Counted from the stretch's first letter, positions 15,311 through 25,580 are shown. The stretch is DNA of 54,516 nt from Alphaproteobacteria bacterium (GCA_028281265.1 JANQKE010000054.1:1-54516); one strand, 5' to 3'. Numbers and translations: made by a program. Notes: a model not told the origin generated them from the letters alone.

Positions 15311-16684
15311 CTATTCGGCGGCGGCTTGGGTCGATCGGGTCGCCATCTCCCGCAAGGTTGCCCGGATGGTGTCGACGGTCTCGTCGATCTCCGCCTTGTC
15401 GATGATCAGCGGCGGCGTCAGGGCGAGAATGTCGCCGGTGGTGCGGATGTGGATCCCCTTGTCGTAGCAGCGCAGGAACACCTCGAACGCCCGCTTGGTC
15501 GGCTTGCCGGGGATCCCTTCCAGCTCGATGCCGGCGACCAGGCCGAGATTGCGGATGTCGATCACCCAGGGCTCGCCCTTGAGGCTGTGCACCGCCTCCT
15601 CCCAATAGGGGGCGAGGGCCGCACACCGGTCGAACAACCCTTCCTCCTGATAGACGTCCAGGGTGGCGTGGGAAGCGGCACAGGCCAGCGGATGGGCCGA
15701 GTAGGTGTAGCCGTGGAACAGCTCGATCGTCCCCTCCGGCGCGGAATCGATGATCTGGCGATAGATGTCCTTGGAGGCGAACACCGCCCCCATCGGCACG
15801 GCCCCGTTGGTGATGCCCTTGGCGGTGGTCATCATGTCCGGAACGACACCGAAATAGTCCCCGGCGAACGGGGTGCCGAGCCGGCCGAACCCGGTGATCA
15901 CCTCATCGAAGATGAGCAGGAAGCCGTGCGTGTCGCAGATCTGCCGCAGACGCTCGAGATAGCCCTTGGGCGGCAGCAACACCCCGGCGGACCCGGCGAA
16001 CGGCTCGACGATGACGGCGGCGATGGTGGAAGGGTCGTGCAGCGCCGCGATCCGCTCGAGATCCTCGGCCAGATGGGCCCCCCATTCCGGCTGCCCCTTG
16101 CTGTAGGCGTTGTGCTCCAGGCTGTGGGTGGCGGGCAGGTGGTCGGTGCCGCTCAGCATCGTGCCGAAGGCCTTGCGGTTGGCCGACATGCCGCCGACCG
16201 AAATGCCGCCGAAGCCGACCCCGTGATAGCCCCGCTCCCGCCCGATCAGCCGGGTCCGGTGCCCCTCCCCGCGGGAGCGATGGTAGGCCAGAGCGATCTT
16301 GAGCGCCGTGTCGACCGATTCCGAACCCGAATTGGTGAAGAACACGTGGTCGAGGTGACCGGGCGCCATCGCCGCCAGCCGGGCGGCCAGATCGAACGCG
16401 TAGGGCGTGCCCATCTGGAAGGCCGGGGAGTAGTCCAACGTCGCGGCCTGGCGCTGGATCGCCTCGACGATCCTGGGGTGCTTGTGGCCGGCGTTCACAC
16501 ACCACAGCCCCGCCGTCGCATCGAGGATCCTGCGGCCTTCGATGGTGGTGTAGTGCATCCGCTCCGCCGAGACGATCAGGCGCGGATTCGACTTGAACTG
16601 GCGGTTTGCGGTGAACGGCATCCAGAACGCATCCAGATTGTTCGGCCGCGGCATCGCCTCGGTGTGCGGCTGCGTATGGTCCAT
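15311..16684 (-). CDS. Class III aminotransferase (omega-amino acid:pyruvate type)
   Basis: PLP-dependent transaminase moving the omega-amino group of beta-alanine, taurine, a polyamine or a similar donor to pyruvate. The 457-residue protein has the family's HPRIVEAI region, the phosphate-binding FFTNSGSESVDTALKIA near 115-131, YHG near 153, the cofactor-contacting FDEVITGFGR at 259-268, and the Schiff-base Lys289 in MTTAKGITNGAVPMGAV. The N-terminal LDAFWMPFTANRQFK is typical of beta-alanine:pyruvate transaminases. It diverges from a cupin-XRE regulator gene, an arrangement common for amine or amino acid catabolic genes. The exact substrate remains open. Confidence 0.9.
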   Translation of the reverse strand: MDHTQPHTEAMPRPNNLDAFWMPFTANRQFKSNPRLIVSAERMHYTTIEGRRILDATAGLWCVNAGHKHPRIVEAIQRQAATLDYSPAFQMGTPYAFDLAARLAAMAPGHLDHVFFTNSGSESVDTALKIALAYHRSRGEGHRTRLIGRERGYHGVGFGGISVGGMSANRKAFGTMLSGTDHLPATHSLEHNAYSKGQPEWGAHLAEDLERIAALHDPSTIAAVIVEPFAGSAGVLLPPKGYLERLRQICDTHGFLLIFDEVITGFGRLGTPFAGDYFGVVPDMMTTAKGITNGAVPMGAVFASKDIYRQIIDSAPEGTIELFHGYTYSAHPLACAASHATLDVYQEEGLFDRCAALAPYWEEAVHSLKGEPWVIDIRNLGLVAGIELEGIPGKPTKRAFEVFLRCYDKGIHIRTTGDILALTPPLIIDKAEIDETVDTIRATLREMATRSTQAAAE

Positions 16685-16813
16685 GGTCGGCGCCCCCCGA
16701 TTGGTCTGTGATTGCGTATGATTGCCGACGGTACGGGTGAAGCATGGCCGGAACAAGCGGATTCCGGCCGGGGTGGAAAACGTGATCGCAAGGTGGACGG
16801 TGCCGGCTTCAGT

Positions 16814-16832
16814 TGTGCAGTATTCCGCACGA
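16814..16832. promoter_or_regulatory. Operator-like dyad in the aminotransferase/regulator divergent region
   Basis: TTGTGC and GCACGA lie as near-inverted halves around AGTATTCC, in an AT-richer patch about 25 bases upstream of the regulator's ATG. The position suits autoregulation by the cupin-XRE protein and control of the divergent aminotransferase. One mismatch in the dyad keeps confidence moderate. Confidence 0.35.
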
Positions 16833-16857
16833 TTGCACGCCCGAGGAAGCCGATCCC

Positions 16858-17442
16858 ATGCCCGACCCGACCGATCCCGATCCCGATCCCCGCCCGCCGC
16901 CGGACATCGGTCTACGCCTGCGGCGGCTGCGGGAACGGCATGGCCTGAGCCAACGGGCCCTGGCCCGCCGGGCCGGGGTCTCCAACGCCACCGTCTCGGC
17001 GATCGAGCAGAACCGGGCCAGCCCCTCGGTGGGCAAGCTGAAGCGCGTGCTCGACGGCATTCCGGTCAGCCTGTCGGCGTTCTTCGCCGACGAACACGAG
17101 GCGGAGCCGCCGGTATTCTTCGGCGCCGGGGAGTTGACGGACATCGTTTCCGGCCCGGTCTCCTACCGGCAGGTCGGTGGCGATCTCACCGGCAAGGCGC
17201 TGCAGATGCTGGCCGAACGCTATCTGCCCGGGGCCGACACGGGCGAGACGTTGCTGTCCCATGACGGTGAAGAGGTCGGCATCGTCATCGCCGGTCGGAT
17301 CGAGGTGACGGTCGGCGACCGCCGCCGGGTCCTCGGCCCGGGGGACGCGTATCACTTTCCGTCCCGCCTGCCGCACCGGTTCCGGCAGGTCGGCGACGCC
17401 CCGGCCGAACTGATCAGCGCCTGCACCCCGCCGAGCTTCTGA
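16858..17442 (+). CDS. XRE-type regulator with C-terminal cupin domain
   Basis: Transcription factor of 194 residues. Residues ~18-75 hold the helix-turn-helix (LRRLRERHGLSQRALARRAG, VSNATVSAIEQNRASPSVGKL). Residues ~110-190 form a cupin sensor with HDGEEVGIVIAGRIEVTVG and LGPGDAYHFPSRLPHRFRQVG. This architecture matches PuuR/SutR-like repressors that sense amines, amino acids or related metabolites. A GAGGAA ribosome site precedes the ATG. It is divergent from a class III aminotransferase, which it probably controls. Confidence 0.9.
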   Translation: MPDPTDPDPDPRPPPDIGLRLRRLRERHGLSQRALARRAGVSNATVSAIEQNRASPSVGKLKRVLDGIPVSLSAFFADEHEAEPPVFFGAGELTDIVSGPVSYRQVGGDLTGKALQMLAERYLPGADTGETLLSHDGEEVGIVIAGRIEVTVGDRRRVLGPGDAYHFPSRLPHRFRQVGDAPAELISACTPPSF

Positions 17443-17550
17443 CGCGATAGAGCGTTCTCAGGGAATACCGGGTCGATCCGACAGGCCGTCTATCCGGAGA
17501 AGGGCCCCCGTAAGGAGACGCCCTTCGCCGTTGCGGCAACGGGACGGCGA

Positions 17551-18705
17551 TCAGCCCTTGACCGATCCGCCCAGAAGGCCGCGGACGAAGTAGCGTTGCA
17601 GGGCCAGGAACACCAGCAGCGGCACGATGATGGTGATGAAGGCCGAGCTGGTCAGGATCTCCCAATTGTCGCCGCGCGATCCCAGCAGCTCCCGCAGCCG
17701 TGACGTCAGCACGATCTGATCGTCGCGCTTGCCCAGGAACACCAGCGCCACCAGCAGATCGTTCCACACCCACAGGAACTGGAAGATCGCGAACGACGCC
17801 AGGGCCGGCACCGACAAGGGGGCGACCAGCTTGCGGAAGATGTCGAAATGGGAGGCGCCGTCGACCTTGGCGCTTTCGATGATCTCCCGCGGCAGCGAGC
17901 CGATATAGTTGCGCAGCAGGTAGATCGCCAGCGGCAGCCCGAAGCCGGTATGGGCCAGCCAGATCCCCAGATAGCTCTTGGCATCGACCCCCAACGCCGC
18001 CCCGATCTCATTGTACATCCGAAGCAGCGGGATCAGCGACATCTGCAGCGGCACGACCAGCAGGCCGACCACGATCGCAAACAGCACCTGCCGGCCGGGG
18101 AACTGCATCCAGGCAAAGGTGTAGGCCGCAAACGCCGCCATCATGATCGGGATGATGGTCGCCGGCACGGTGACCGTCAGCGTGTTGATGAAGGACTGGC
18201 CGATCCCCTCCGACGCCAAGACCTCACGGTAGTTGGCCAGGGCGAAGATCGGCGGCACCTCGACGACGTAGAAGATCCGGTCGCCGCGCCTGAGGTCGAA
18301 GGGCTGGTCCGATATCCACTCGTAGCGGCCGTCGGCATACAGGGTGAAGCGCGACCCGTCGTCGTGGATCAGCGTCTGCCCGGCCTGGTACGCTGTCAGA
18401 TCGCGCTGGTTGTCGGAGAAGGTGAGGATCCGGGCATCGCTGTCGGGATCGAGGAAATCGCCCTCGATCACCCACTGTCCGCCGCGCTGGACCTGATCGT
18501 CGGTGTCGCCGGTCCGGCCGAAGGCGGTCTGTTCGGTGGTGGTCAGGCTTTCCCACCAGCCGGAGACGATCAGCTGATCCTTGTCCCGGAAGGACGATAC
18601 GAACAGCCCGAAGGTCGGCACCGTCCACAGCAGGACCAGAAAGACGAGGGTCAGATGGGTCGCCAAGCGACCGACCCGACCGGATCTGCCCATCACCATG
18701 GCCAT
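17551..18705 (-). CDS. Sugar ABC transporter permease, AglG-like
   Basis: Inner-membrane permease of the MalG family, 384 residues. One membrane segment near the N-terminus (THLTLVFLVLLWTVPTFGLF) is followed by an unusually large predicted periplasmic insert of about 125 residues. A five-segment core with the EAA loop ESAKVDGASHFDIFRKLVAP comes next. The extra domain and length fit alpha-glucoside permeases of the AglG type. The gene starts one base after the AglF-like gene ends, so they are co-transcribed. It would pair with the AglF-like permease, the upstream binding protein and the ATPase encoded at 23.6 kb. The substrate is a glucoside or related oligosaccharide by inference. Confidence 0.88.
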   Translation of the reverse strand: MAMVMGRSGRVGRLATHLTLVFLVLLWTVPTFGLFVSSFRDKDQLIVSGWWESLTTTEQTAFGRTGDTDDQVQRGGQWVIEGDFLDPDSDARILTFSDNQRDLTAYQAGQTLIHDDGSRFTLYADGRYEWISDQPFDLRRGDRIFYVVEVPPIFALANYREVLASEGIGQSFINTLTVTVPATIIPIMMAAFAAYTFAWMQFPGRQVLFAIVVGLLVVPLQMSLIPLLRMYNEIGAALGVDAKSYLGIWLAHTGFGLPLAIYLLRNYIGSLPREIIESAKVDGASHFDIFRKLVAPLSVPALASFAIFQFLWVWNDLLVALVFLGKRDDQIVLTSRLRELLGSRGDNWEILTSSAFITIIVPLLVFLALQRYFVRGLLGGSVKG

Positions 18706-18706
18706 G

Positions 18707-19720
18707 TCAGCGCATCCCCTCTTCGGCTTGGAATCGCCTTATGTTCCAGATCATGATCGGGATGACGGCGATCATGATGACCAGCGCGATCGTCGAGCCA
18801 CGGCCGAAATCGCCACCGCCGCGGAACATCCAGTCGAACATCAGGTTCGCCAGCACCTCGGTATCCCACTGCCCGTTGGTCATGGCGAGCACGATGTCGA
18901 AGATCTTCAGCACGATGATGGTGATCGTGGTCCAGACCACGACCACGGTGCTCATGATCTGCGGCAGCATGATCTTGAAGAAGAGCTGGAACTCGTTCGC
19001 CCCGTCGATGCGGGCGGCCTCCAGGGTCTCCGACGGCAAGCCGCGCAAGGCGGCGGAGAAGATCACCATCGCAAACGGGGTCTGGATCCAGACCAGGATC
19101 ACCATCAGGAAGAAGTTGTTCCAGAACGGGATGGTGATCCAGGCCTGCGGATCGCCGCCGAACGCCATCACCAGCGCGTTCAGCACCCCGATCTGCTCGG
19201 AATCGGGCCCGCGGAAATCGTACACGAACTTCCAGATCACCGACGCGCCGACGAAGGAGATCGCCATCGGCAGGAAGATGAAGGTCTTGGCGATCGTCCC
19301 CCAGGCGACCTTGTCGGCCAGCACGGCCACCATCAGACCGAACGCACAGGCCGCCGCCGGCACGACGATCAGCCACATCAGATTGTTGCCGACCGACTGC
19401 AGGAACTCCGGATCCCGGAACATCCAGATGTAGTTGCCAAAACCGACGAAGGTGTTCGCGTCGGCGTCGAAGAAGCTCAACCGCAGGGTCTCGACCACCG
19501 GGTAGATCAGATAGATCGTCAGCACCAGCAAGGCCGGGGCGATGAACAGCCAGGGTCGGATCGATTCCCGAAGATTGTTGCGGATGATGACGGTTCCGTC
19601 CGGCCGACGGGTGTTGGCGAGGAACCGGTCCAGCGCCCAGTTGGTGCCGGCGAAGTAGAAGGCACTTATCCCCACCGCCAGCACGATGGCGATGATCGCC
19701 CCGATGACCTGATCGACCAC
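18707..19720 (-). CDS. Sugar ABC transporter permease, AglF-like
   Basis: MalF-type inner-membrane permease of 337 residues. An extra N-terminal membrane segment (IGAIIAIVLAVGISAFYFAG) is followed by a core starting WLFIAPALLVLTIYLIYPVV. The ATPase-contacting EAA loop is LEAARIDGANEFQLFFKIML. Length and the extra N-terminal helix agree with alpha-glucoside permease AglF. It is immediately upstream of the AglG-like gene in transcription order. A gap of about 440 bases separates it from the binding-protein gene, and a perfect 18-bp dyad lies in that gap. Confidence 0.88.
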   Translation of the reverse strand: MVDQVIGAIIAIVLAVGISAFYFAGTNWALDRFLANTRRPDGTVIIRNNLRESIRPWLFIAPALLVLTIYLIYPVVETLRLSFFDADANTFVGFGNYIWMFRDPEFLQSVGNNLMWLIVVPAAACAFGLMVAVLADKVAWGTIAKTFIFLPMAISFVGASVIWKFVYDFRGPDSEQIGVLNALVMAFGGDPQAWITIPFWNNFFLMVILVWIQTPFAMVIFSAALRGLPSETLEAARIDGANEFQLFFKIMLPQIMSTVVVVWTTITIIVLKIFDIVLAMTNGQWDTEVLANLMFDWMFRGGGDFGRGSTIALVIMIAVIPIMIWNIRRFQAEEGMR

Positions 19721-20059
19721 GCGTCTCCTCCCTGTCCGAACGGGGCATCGTTCCCGTCTCCGGAGATGCCCGAGACCGCTTTGCCAGCGGCTCTTGCCTT
19801 GATCCCGTCCCGGCCCCGGGCGACCCCGGGGCGAAGCCGCCGACGCCCGCCACCGACCGGCGCCGACCCTTCAGATCACGGGCAGGTGCGGGCCCGCGGC
19901 GATCCCGCGGACCGGCACCCGCCAACCGCTTATACCGGCTTGCGCTGAGGTGACCTCACCTCAAACCGTCTTCCGCGTCCAAGCGCCACGCGAGGCTTTG
20001 CCGCGCACGCACCCTTGCCAAGACGCAAATGAGCCTCACTCCTCGCTAACCCGGTACTC
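19721..20059. other. Gap between binding-protein and permease genes
   Basis: With the adjoining family A copy, this forms a gap of about 440 bases inside an otherwise collinear transporter operon. It contains the dyad at 19946-19963 and no supported gene. It could hold a separate promoter or a processing region setting different levels of receptor and permeases. Confidence 0.5.
19946..19963. promoter_or_regulatory. Perfect 18-bp dyad, possible operator
   Basis: TGAGGTGA and TCACCTCA form perfect 8-base arms around CC. It lies 226 bases upstream of the AglF-like start. A TTATACC stretch 14 bases before it could be part of a promoter. Its symmetry suggests a GntR- or LacI-size dimer site, but the regulator is unknown. 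Confidence 0.4.
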
Positions 20060-20163
20060 GATCAACCTGCGTTCAGATGGACTCATCCGAACGCAGGCAA
20101 GGTGATCCACTTCAAAAAGTTCGAGCATCTTATCCGCGTCGCTCCGGACGCAGGATGCTCTAG
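20060..20163 (+). repeat. Family A two-hairpin repeat, copy A3
   Basis: Hairpin 1 (20060-20107) closes with GATCAACCTGCG at one side and CGCAGG then GTGATC at the other. Hairpin 2 (20123-20160) closes GAGCATC/GATGCTC. The terminal CTAG of the repeat supplies the TAG stop codon of the minus-strand binding-protein gene (complement of 20160-20162). Confidence 0.88.
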
Positions 20164-21530
20164 AGGGCGTCCCAGGCCCGCTGGATGGCGGCGGTGACGT
20201 CCTCGGCACTTTCGCCGGAGACGTAGTCGACCATGCCGGTCCAGAACGCGCCCGCACCGATCGCCCCCGGCATCAGGTCCGACGCATCGAACCGGAAGGT
20301 GGTGGCGGCCTGCAGGATCTCCCCTTGCTTGCGCAGGGTGTCGTTGGCGTAGGCTTCGAGATTGACGTCGAGATGCGGGGTCAGGAAGCCGGACTGGGCC
20401 ATCCAGAGTTCATGGGCCAGCGGCGTGGTCAGGAACTCGAACAGCGCGCGGGTCGCTTCGCTTTCCGCGGTCATCGCCCACAGGGTGCCGGCCCCCAAGA
20501 CCGGATTGCCGAGATCTTCCCCGGCGAACGGCGGGAAGTAGAAGAAGTCGACGTCCACGCCGAGCTCCGTGCCTTCGGGGAAGAAGGACGGAATGAAGCT
20601 CGCCTGGCGGTGGAAGTAGCAGCCCGCCGGGATCTCGAACAGGCCTTGGGGGCTGTCGCGGAAGTCGATCGCGCCGACCGCCGCCCGGCCGCCATCGACG
20701 AAATCGTCGTTGCGGGCGAAGAACCCGAAGGTCTCGATCGCGTTGATCACCGCCGGATCGTTGAACGGGATCTCGTTGGCGACCCAGGCGTCGTAGACGC
20801 TCGGCGCCTGGGTGCGGAGCATGATGTCCTCGACCCAGTCGGTCGCCGGCCAGCCGGTGGCATCGCCCGAGGCGATGCCGATGCACCATGGCGTCTCGCC
20901 GTCGGCGGCGATCTCCTCGGTGACGGCGATCAGCTCTTCCATCGTGGTCGGGATGTCGTAGCCGGCGTCTTCGAGGTTCTCCGGCACGAACCAGACCAGC
21001 GATTTCAGGTCGACCTTGTAGAAGAAGCCGTAGAACGCCTCTTCGCCATCGGGGCCGGCATAGGTGCCCAGATCGACCCAGGACTGGCCGGCGGCGTAGT
21101 TGTCGAGCGTCCAGTCGCGCAGCGCGTCGCCCAGCGGCACCAGACCGCCGCGGCGCGCCTGGTCCGCGGCCAGGCCCGGCTGCGGGAACACCGCGATGTT
21201 CGGCGGCGACCCGGCCTGGATGTCGATGACGATCTGCTGCTCGAAGGAGTCGGAACCGGCGTAGTTCACGTCGGCGCCGGTGGCCGCTTCGAAATAGGCC
21301 ATCACCGAGTTGACCAGATCCCGGTCGACCCCGAGCCAGGGACCGAGGACGGAGACCTCCTCGCCGCTGAAGTCCATCTCGGTGAAGCGATCGAGATCGG
21401 ACCAGTTGAACAGGTCGCTCTCACCGATCGGGAACACCAGGTTGCCGGCATCCTGAGCCAGCGCCGGTGCGCCGGCGGCCAGGCTCAACGCCACCGCCGA
21501 AGCCAGGGTGGGAAGCTTCAACTTGATCAT
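20160..21530 (-). CDS. Sugar ABC transporter substrate-binding protein, AglE-like
   Basis: Periplasmic receptor of a carbohydrate ABC importer, 456 residues. It starts with a signal peptide (LASAVALSLAAGAPALAQ) after a strong AAGGAGGA ribosome site. The mature protein shows the family-1 solute receptor pattern VMAYFEAATGADVNYAGSDS, GSPPNIAVFPQPGLAADQAR, a GFFYKVDLKSLVWF hinge and PTTMEELIAVTEEIAADGE. Length and order fit AglE-type alpha-glucoside receptors. Its final TAG lies in a family A repeat, and another copy lies upstream, so the gene is bracketed by direct repeats about 1.75 kb apart. It is first in the minus-strand arm, before the two permeases. Confidence 0.88.
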   Translation of the reverse strand: MIKLKLPTLASAVALSLAAGAPALAQDAGNLVFPIGESDLFNWSDLDRFTEMDFSGEEVSVLGPWLGVDRDLVNSVMAYFEAATGADVNYAGSDSFEQQIVIDIQAGSPPNIAVFPQPGLAADQARRGGLVPLGDALRDWTLDNYAAGQSWVDLGTYAGPDGEEAFYGFFYKVDLKSLVWFVPENLEDAGYDIPTTMEELIAVTEEIAADGETPWCIGIASGDATGWPATDWVEDIMLRTQAPSVYDAWVANEIPFNDPAVINAIETFGFFARNDDFVDGGRAAVGAIDFRDSPQGLFEIPAGCYFHRQASFIPSFFPEGTELGVDVDFFYFPPFAGEDLGNPVLGAGTLWAMTAESEATRALFEFLTTPLAHELWMAQSGFLTPHLDVNLEAYANDTLRKQGEILQAATTFRFDASDLMPGAIGAGAFWTGMVDYVSGESAEDVTAAIQRAWDAL

Positions 21531-21911
21531 GGGATGGGGTCCTCCTTGTCGGTCTTTGCCGGGCCGCACGATGCCCTTTGGTTATGGCCGCCACCGCCGG
21601 AACCACGGGTCCCTTGCGGAGCAGCCGGGTATTTTCGTGCCATCAACCGCAGTTCCGCCCCGGTGCTCGGGACGGGGCGAGGTGCTGCCTACGATTGCCC
21701 GTCAACGGGGGAGATCGCAAGCCTCCACTGCACGGAGTAAACCGCGTGTTGACGGCATGGCAACCCGTTCGTTTCCGAAAAGCTCGTGGCACGTTTTTTT
21801 TCGTATGAAAGCCCAAGCGTTTCGGCAACGCACAATCGACGGCGCGGGCGGCGATCGCCACAAGACCCTTGACGCCCCGGATGACGGACCCCAAACGGTG
21901 CGGCGTGGCTA
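21531..21911. other. Divergent region between binding protein and beta-glucosidase
   Basis: With the following family A copy this forms a 520-base divergent region. It should contain promoters for both arms of the sugar-uptake locus. A T8 run at 21795-21802 and a TTGACG at about 21749 are visible, but no -10 of good quality accompanies the latter. No gene is supported. Confidence 0.45.
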
Positions 21912-22016
21912 AGATCAACCTGCGTTCAGATGGACTCAATCCGAACGCAGGTCAGTTGATCTCCTTCTAAAGAGTTAGAGCATCCTGCGTCCGTTCGGAC
22001 GCAGGATGCTCTCTAG
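21912..22016 (+). repeat. Family A two-hairpin repeat, copy A4
   Basis: Hairpin 1 (21912-21962) closes AGATCAAC/GTTGATCT, a paired change relative to AGATCATC/GATGATCT in A1. Hairpin 2 (21977-22012) is a perfect 16-bp stem around GTTC. CTAG ends the copy at 22013-22016, 34 bases before the beta-glucosidase start, so the hairpins would lie in its 5' leader. Confidence 0.9.
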
Positions 22017-22050
22017 GGTCGCCGCGGCTCGCGGGGAAAGATCGCCGATT

Positions 22051-23385
22051 ATGTCGACTGTCCGGTTCGGTCCCGACTTCGTCTGGGGTGCTGCAACCTC
22101 GTGCTATCAGATCGAGGGGGCCGCCACCGAGGACGGCCGCGGTCCCAGCATCTGGGATCGGTTCGCGCGCCTGCCGGGCAAGGTGCTCAACGGCGATACC
22201 GGCGACGTCGCCTGCGACCACTATCACCGGTATCGTGACGACGTCCGGCTGATGCGGGAGCTCGGGCTGGATGCCTACCGGTTCTCGATCGCCTGGCCGC
22301 GCGTGCTGCCGGAGGGGCGTGGCCGGGCCAATGCTGCCGGGCTCGATTTCTACGACCGGCTGGTCGATACCCTGCTGGAAGCGGGTATCGCCCCATGGGC
22401 GTGCCTGCACCATTGGGACCTGCCGGTGGCCCTGTCCGACCGCGGCGGCTGGGAGAGCCGGGACATCGCCGGCTGGTTCGCCGACTACGCTCATCTGATG
22501 GCCGGCCGGCTCGCCGACCGGGCCCGGCATTGGTTCACCTTCAACGAGCCGAACGTCCTGGCCTGGCTGGGCCATGCGACCGGAGTACACGCCCCCGGCA
22601 TCCGCAGCCGGGACGCGACCCTGGCGGCCGTGCACCACATCAACCTGTCCCACGGCAAGGCGGTGGAGGCGATCCGCGACGCCGCCCCCGCCGGCACGCA
22701 GATCGGGGTGATCGCCAGCCTGCAGCCGATCCACCCGGCGCGGGAGGACGAAGCCCACGCCCGGGCGGCTGAGACGATCGACCTGTTCTGGAACCTGGCG
22801 ATGGTCGACCCGCTGCTGCTGGGCCATTACCCCGATGCCCTGGCGGCGATGCTGGGCGACCGGGTGCAGTCCGGTGACCTGGAGACGATCGCAGCACCGC
22901 TCGATCTGTTCGGGCTCAACCATTACTGCCGTCAATACGCCGTCCCCGACCCCGACAACCCGTTCGGCGCCGGTCTGACCGCCCCGCCGGACGACCGGCC
23001 GGTCACCGATGTCGGCTGGCGGATCGACGGCAGCGGCCTGGCCGATCAGGTGGCCCGGATCGTCGAACGCTATCCCAAGCTGCCGATCTACATCACCGAA
23101 AACGGGGCGGCGTTCCCGGACGGCCCGGACGCCGCCGGCGCCGTGCACGACCCCGACCGGATCGCGTTCCTGGACGAGTATCTCGACGCGGTCGCCCGGG
23201 CACGGGACGCTGGCGCCGATATCCGCGGCTACTTCGTGTGGTCGCTGATGGACAATTACGAGTGGGAGCTCGGCTACTCCAAGCGCTTCGGCATCGTCTA
23301 TGTCGATTATCGGACCCAGGATCGGATCCCCAAATCCTCCTACCGCTTCTATCAGGAACTGATCGACCGGCACCGATCCGGCTGA
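22051..23385 (+). CDS. GH1 beta-glucosidase
   Basis: Retaining glycoside hydrolase of family 1, 444 residues, the usual size, with no signal peptide and hence cytoplasmic. The family N-terminus FVWGAATSCYQIEGAATEDGR is clear. The acid/base is Glu166 in TFNEPN and the nucleophile is Glu350 in YITENG. FVWSLMDNYEWELGYSKRFG near the C-terminus forms the aglycone/glycone site. The ATG at 22051 is preferred over one at 22006, which lies inside the repeat; GGGGAAAG precedes it. It probably hydrolyses beta-glucosides brought in by the neighbouring ABC importer, whose ATPase is encoded 178 bases downstream. Confidence 0.95.
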   Translation: MSTVRFGPDFVWGAATSCYQIEGAATEDGRGPSIWDRFARLPGKVLNGDTGDVACDHYHRYRDDVRLMRELGLDAYRFSIAWPRVLPEGRGRANAAGLDFYDRLVDTLLEAGIAPWACLHHWDLPVALSDRGGWESRDIAGWFADYAHLMAGRLADRARHWFTFNEPNVLAWLGHATGVHAPGIRSRDATLAAVHHINLSHGKAVEAIRDAAPAGTQIGVIASLQPIHPAREDEAHARAAETIDLFWNLAMVDPLLLGHYPDALAAMLGDRVQSGDLETIAAPLDLFGLNHYCRQYAVPDPDNPFGAGLTAPPDDRPVTDVGWRIDGSGLADQVARIVERYPKLPIYITENGAAFPDGPDAAGAVHDPDRIAFLDEYLDAVARARDAGADIRGYFVWSLMDNYEWELGYSKRFGIVYVDYRTQDRIPKSSYRFYQELIDRHRSG

Positions 23386-23562
23386 CCCGCACGGCCGGGC
23401 CGGTGACGACCGGTACCCGGCGGCACCGCAGCATGGGTTGACGAACCCCGCCGTCGCGCGGCCGAATGGCCGATACCGTGTCGGATCGACAACCACACCA
23501 ACCGCCGGCCACCGGTTCAACGGGGCGGCACCCGGACACACGGGAGGTACAGGAGAGCGCAC

Positions 23563-24726
<1,164 letters not shown>

Positions 24727-24751
24727 CCCGCCCCTTGCCGGGATCGGATGC

Positions 24752-24791
24752 GGGGGCGCAGCCGTCCGGCGGCTGCGCCCCCTCTTCGTTC
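24752..24791 (+). terminator. Intrinsic terminator after the sugar ATPase gene
   Basis: A perfect 13-bp stem (GGGGGCGCAGCCG/CGGCTGCGCCCCC, 24752-24764 with 24770-24782) with a five-base loop, followed by TCTTCGTTC. It begins 26 bases after the stop codon and separates the sugar locus from dcd. Confidence 0.75.
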
Positions 24792-24888
24792 AAGCCGGGC
24801 GGCACCGTCCGAGGATTGCTCTTGCGGCCGGCTGTGCTTAAGCGGTGACCGACCGTCCCCGCCCCGGTTCGCGAAGGTTCCCGCCCCG

Positions 24889-25443
24889 ATGGCCATCCTG
24901 TCCGACACGTGGATCCGTACCCAGGCGCTCGAACACGGCATGATCGAGCCGTTCGAGGAACGCCAGCGCCGGCACGACACCATTTCCTACGGCCTGTCGT
25001 CCTACGGCTACGATGCCCGGGTCAGCGACGAGTTCCTGATCTTCACCAATGTCGACAACGATGTCGTCGACCCCAAGATGTTCTCCGAGACCAGTTTCGT
25101 GCGCCGCAAGGGTCCGGTCTGCGTGATCCCGCCGAACAGCTTCGCCCTGGCTTCGACGGTCGAGTATTTCCGCATCCCCAAGGATGTGCTGGTGATCTGC
25201 GTGGGCAAGAGCACCTATGCCCGCTGCGGGATCATCGTCAACGTCACCCCGTTGGAGCCGGGCTGGGAAGGGCATGTGACGCTCGAATTCTCCAACACCA
25301 CGCCGCTGCCCGCGCGCATCTACGCCCAGGAGGGTGCGTGCCAGTTCCTGTTCCTCCAGGGCAACGAGCCCTGCGAGATCAGCTACGCCGACCGCCAGGG
25401 CAAATACATGGGTCAGCGCGGCGTCACCCTGCCCAAATTGTAG
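24889..25443 (+). CDS. dcd: dCTP deaminase Dcd
   Basis: Converts dCTP to dUTP in pyrimidine deoxynucleotide synthesis. The 184-residue protein is of standard length and is a trimeric dUTPase-like fold. Landmarks: [16 protein letters not shown] near the N-terminus, the [32 protein letters not shown] block containing the catalytic Glu and substrate-contacting Ser/Arg, and [15 protein letters not shown] at the C-terminus. It precedes murA by 137 bases on the same strand, a common neighbour in alphaproteobacteria. Confidence 0.97.
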   Translation: MAILSDTWIRTQALEHGMIEPFEERQRRHDTISYGLSSYGYDARVSDEFLIFTNVDNDVVDPKMFSETSFVRRKGPVCVIPPNSFALASTVEYFRIPKDVLVICVGKSTYARCGIIVNVTPLEPGWEGHVTLEFSNTTPLPARIYAQEGACQFLFLQGNEPCEISYADRQGKYMGQRGVTLPKL

Positions 25444-25580
25444 CGGTCGCCGCCTGCAAACCGCCACGGTTCGTCCCTAGCCAGGGCCGGTGGCCGGCCG
25501 CCCGAGTCGGGTGTCCGGCCCCTCCGCCCCGCTTGCGGGCCGCCCCCGCCATTCGTCCCGCAACCTGCCCGCCCTGCTCC

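Noticed and set aside
21508-21912. 134-residue plus-strand frame in the divergent sugar-locus gap
   Set aside because: No family similarity; it starts inside the receptor signal-peptide region and ends at the repeat.
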